This document shows positions 61,901 to 64,000 of a DNA stretch of 64,000 nt, piece by piece. Below the pieces are notes generated by a model that saw nothing but the letters and a program-made list of their open reading frames with translations, was not told the origin of the DNA and did no database searches. Numbering within the stretch: the first letter of the stretch is position 1; each line of letters begins with the position of its first letter. The stretch spans positions 198,789-262,788 of the forward strand of contig WBMV01001019.1 of NCBI GenBank assembly GCA_013396655.1, read 5' to 3'. The position numbers and the translations under genes were made by a program. The DNA is from Campylorhamphus procurvoides. Its lineage: Eukaryota; Chordata; Aves; Passeriformes; Dendrocolaptidae.

Positions 61901-63419
61901 CTGTGGTCTGAGTGAGTAGGGAGCTACAGAACAGTGAACACATATATAGAAACCAGGCCACATGCATGCAAACAGACAAGCAAAATCAGGGCATGAGTGT
62001 AGCCCAGGTGAACTATCAAGCTGCTGAAGCTTCCATCAACATAAAAAGAGATTCTTGTTTTTTTCCACAGCTCCCTGCTACTGCCTTCTGCTGACCAGTC
62101 TGAACATCCACTCTGAAGCTCCACTAAGTGGGAGGGAGCTACAAACCTCAGACTGCAGAGTCCAGAGCAAAGATCCAGACCATGCCCCTACATCAGCATT
62201 TGGGTGGCATTATGACATGTCTTTGAGAAGAGTCAGCCTACACCTTTACATCTCACCTTTTTCTGTTAAAGAAAAAAAAAGAAAACAAAACCAAAACCCA
62301 CCAAACAAACAAACCATCACAACAGAAATAACTATGTTATGTTACTCTGCACTACTTTTTTTTTTAATTATTTTTTAATACTGTTTGCTACATCCTTTTG
62401 TATTACAATGAGGACCAAGATACATCATCATAAAATTACCATTTCTCTCATGTGGGCAAGGTTTGGATAACAGTAAACATGTCATGAGACTTCATTGAGT
62501 AACAAGGGTGAAAAGAAACACTTGGGAGTTACTGCTTTTGGTAACATCCACCCCCTCCCTTCAGGTGTATCACAGAAAAACAGAGTGTGATCATGTAATT
62601 AAAGGCCATATCACACCTTACAAAAGAGATAACTACATATCCAGATTTTTAATATCTGAAAACCTGACAACAAACTTAAGTGCTCTTCTAATTAGGCTTT
62701 CTGTACATTATGGAGGCTGGAAGAAAGAGACAGTGAGCAACATTCTGTTTTGAAGCACTATTGATAGCATGAAAGAAGATTAAATGTTCAGATAATAGAA
62801 ACTACTCTACAGGGATCAATTTGTTAATGTCAGATTTACACTAGTTTAAATCCAGCATGGCTACACTAAGATCAAAATACTCTTAATTTACATAAGTGTC
62901 ATTTGTAGTTCAGTTTTGTCCTTAATCTTGTGTTTCTCTTTAGTCATTGCAATTTTATAGAAGTGTGCCAAAACTCAGAGGGAAATTTTCAGGACTAGAA
63001 CTTCATGCACCAGAATGTTTTTTGCAAATACATTGGGAGATTTTAAATACATATGAAGAATTAATTCATTTGAAACAGAATTCTGACAGCAAAACTAAAA
63101 TAAAGACAACTATAAAGTAAGTCCAGAGGAAAGCAAGACAAGGAGAAGGATGGGTTAACTGAATATTTTGCAAGCACAGGAAGATGGAGGCAGTTGATTA
63201 ACAACGAAATAAAGAAAATCATAAACAAAGTGAGGAATAGTTATTCCATTCCCATGGTTACAGACAGATGTCTAAGCTGACTGTTTTTCCTGAATCAACT
63301 TTACTCAACACCTGTGAGCATGTGATTAATTTAACCACAGAGTACACAATGTTCTTTTCTTTCAGTCAAAAAAAAAAAAATGTTGACCTCTGGTATTGCA
63401 AAAGAAAGACAATCAGCTA
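58991..63419. other. AT-rich non-coding stretch without recognised genes
   Basis: Only short frames. An A-rich run with AAAC and CCAA units lies at 62,268-62,320. Confidence 0.55.
62268..62320 (-). repeat. A/C low-complexity tract
   Basis: A runs with ACAAAACC and AAAC units, similar to the tract at 49,353. Confidence 0.75.
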
Positions 63420-63610
63420 ACCTAATAGGCCCTTTATTTGCTAATCAAACCTCTCATTAAGAATTAATTGGATCAAAAGTTCGCTGGCCATTATTGCTGT
63501 GTCAGTTCAACTCTGAAGGCCTCAGAGGATGAAACTAAATGAGCTGGTCAGGTTATAAATAATTTCCAGTGGCTACTCCTCTTACCTCAGGCTATTCAGG
63601 TAGAGGTCAA
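63420..63610. promoter_or_regulatory. Candidate conserved non-coding block
   Basis: Balanced composition with TAATC and TTAAT homeodomain-type sites, GGCCATTATTGCTGTGTCAG, and no long frame. The call is from sequence texture only. Confidence 0.22.
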
Positions 63611-64000
63611 TGTCCTACCTACTGCAGGCAGAAAAGACAGTTGCTGTGACAAGCAAGAGGCATTCTTCCTTTTCTAAGAAGCTCATTTAGGCTTAGTAAT
63701 TTAAACCTTTGTAAAAAGCCACAGTATAAAAAGAAGCTCTGTACTGCAGCGTTTCTACATGTACTTGCTTATCATGACTGAATCAAAGCAACATTTCAGG
63801 TTGCTCAAAGCCTTTCAAAAATGAAAGAAGCCAAGAGTTGCTTTAATCAGGAAATCTGCTTCTTAAAGAAACCCTGCAGAGACACCTTTACGGCAATATA
63901 ATTATTTGTTTCTATTCTTAACCTAATAATACAGGTAGTGACTGACAGAGTTCAAATACTGCTCATCAAATAACAAGAAAGAACCTGTCAGAAGTGAAGG
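63611..64000. other. AT-rich non-coding end of the window
   Basis: Nothing recognised. The TATAAAAAG at 63,726-63,734 stands alone without other promoter signs. Confidence 0.5.

Noticed and set aside
1..64000. CRISPR arrays, bacterial operons, riboswitches
   Set aside because: The window is vertebrate nuclear DNA; no regular repeat-spacer structure is present, and the only tandem array has no unique spacers.

Overview
The window looks like a piece of a bird genome: a gene-poor, AT-rich stretch with no protein-coding gene that I can support. The avian call rests on four truncated CR1 retrotransposons. Two of them keep the typical CR1 3' tail built from short ATTCTATGATTCT-type repeats. No open reading frame longer than about 130 codons lies in unique sequence without being explained by a repeat, apart from one unrecognised 193-codon frame that runs through a CR1 copy. 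I see no exon series, tRNA, snRNA or CRISPR array.

Layout from left to right. Bases 1-475 are the 3' end of an RTE-type LINE. A long unique stretch follows, with a G/T-only tract near 9.7 kb. A 5S rRNA-derived SINE lies at 14.7-15.25 kb. A GC-rich element at 20.9-21.5 kb has a second diverged copy at 45.6-46.0 kb and may be an LTR family. A second, nearly full-length RTE LINE spans 24,093-27,244, is flanked by an 8-bp candidate target-site duplication, and is interrupted by a 337-base assembly gap inside its reverse transcriptase. CR1 fragments lie at 29.7, 36.7, 47.3 and 56.2 kb. A possible minus-strand solo LTR with an octamer and TATA box lies at 48.4-48.7 kb. A 1,043-bp homopyrimidine tract at 52.4-53.4 kb has an inner 84-bp higher-order repeat. 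The last 8 kb are unique sequence with candidate conserved non-coding blocks.

Nothing here works together as a gene system. The most informative features are the RTE copies (patchy among birds, where such elements have been named AviRTE), the shared break point of the two RTE copies at the window start and after the gap, the 84-bp repeat array, and the 5S-derived SINE. All LINE reading frames seen are broken, so none is likely to be active.
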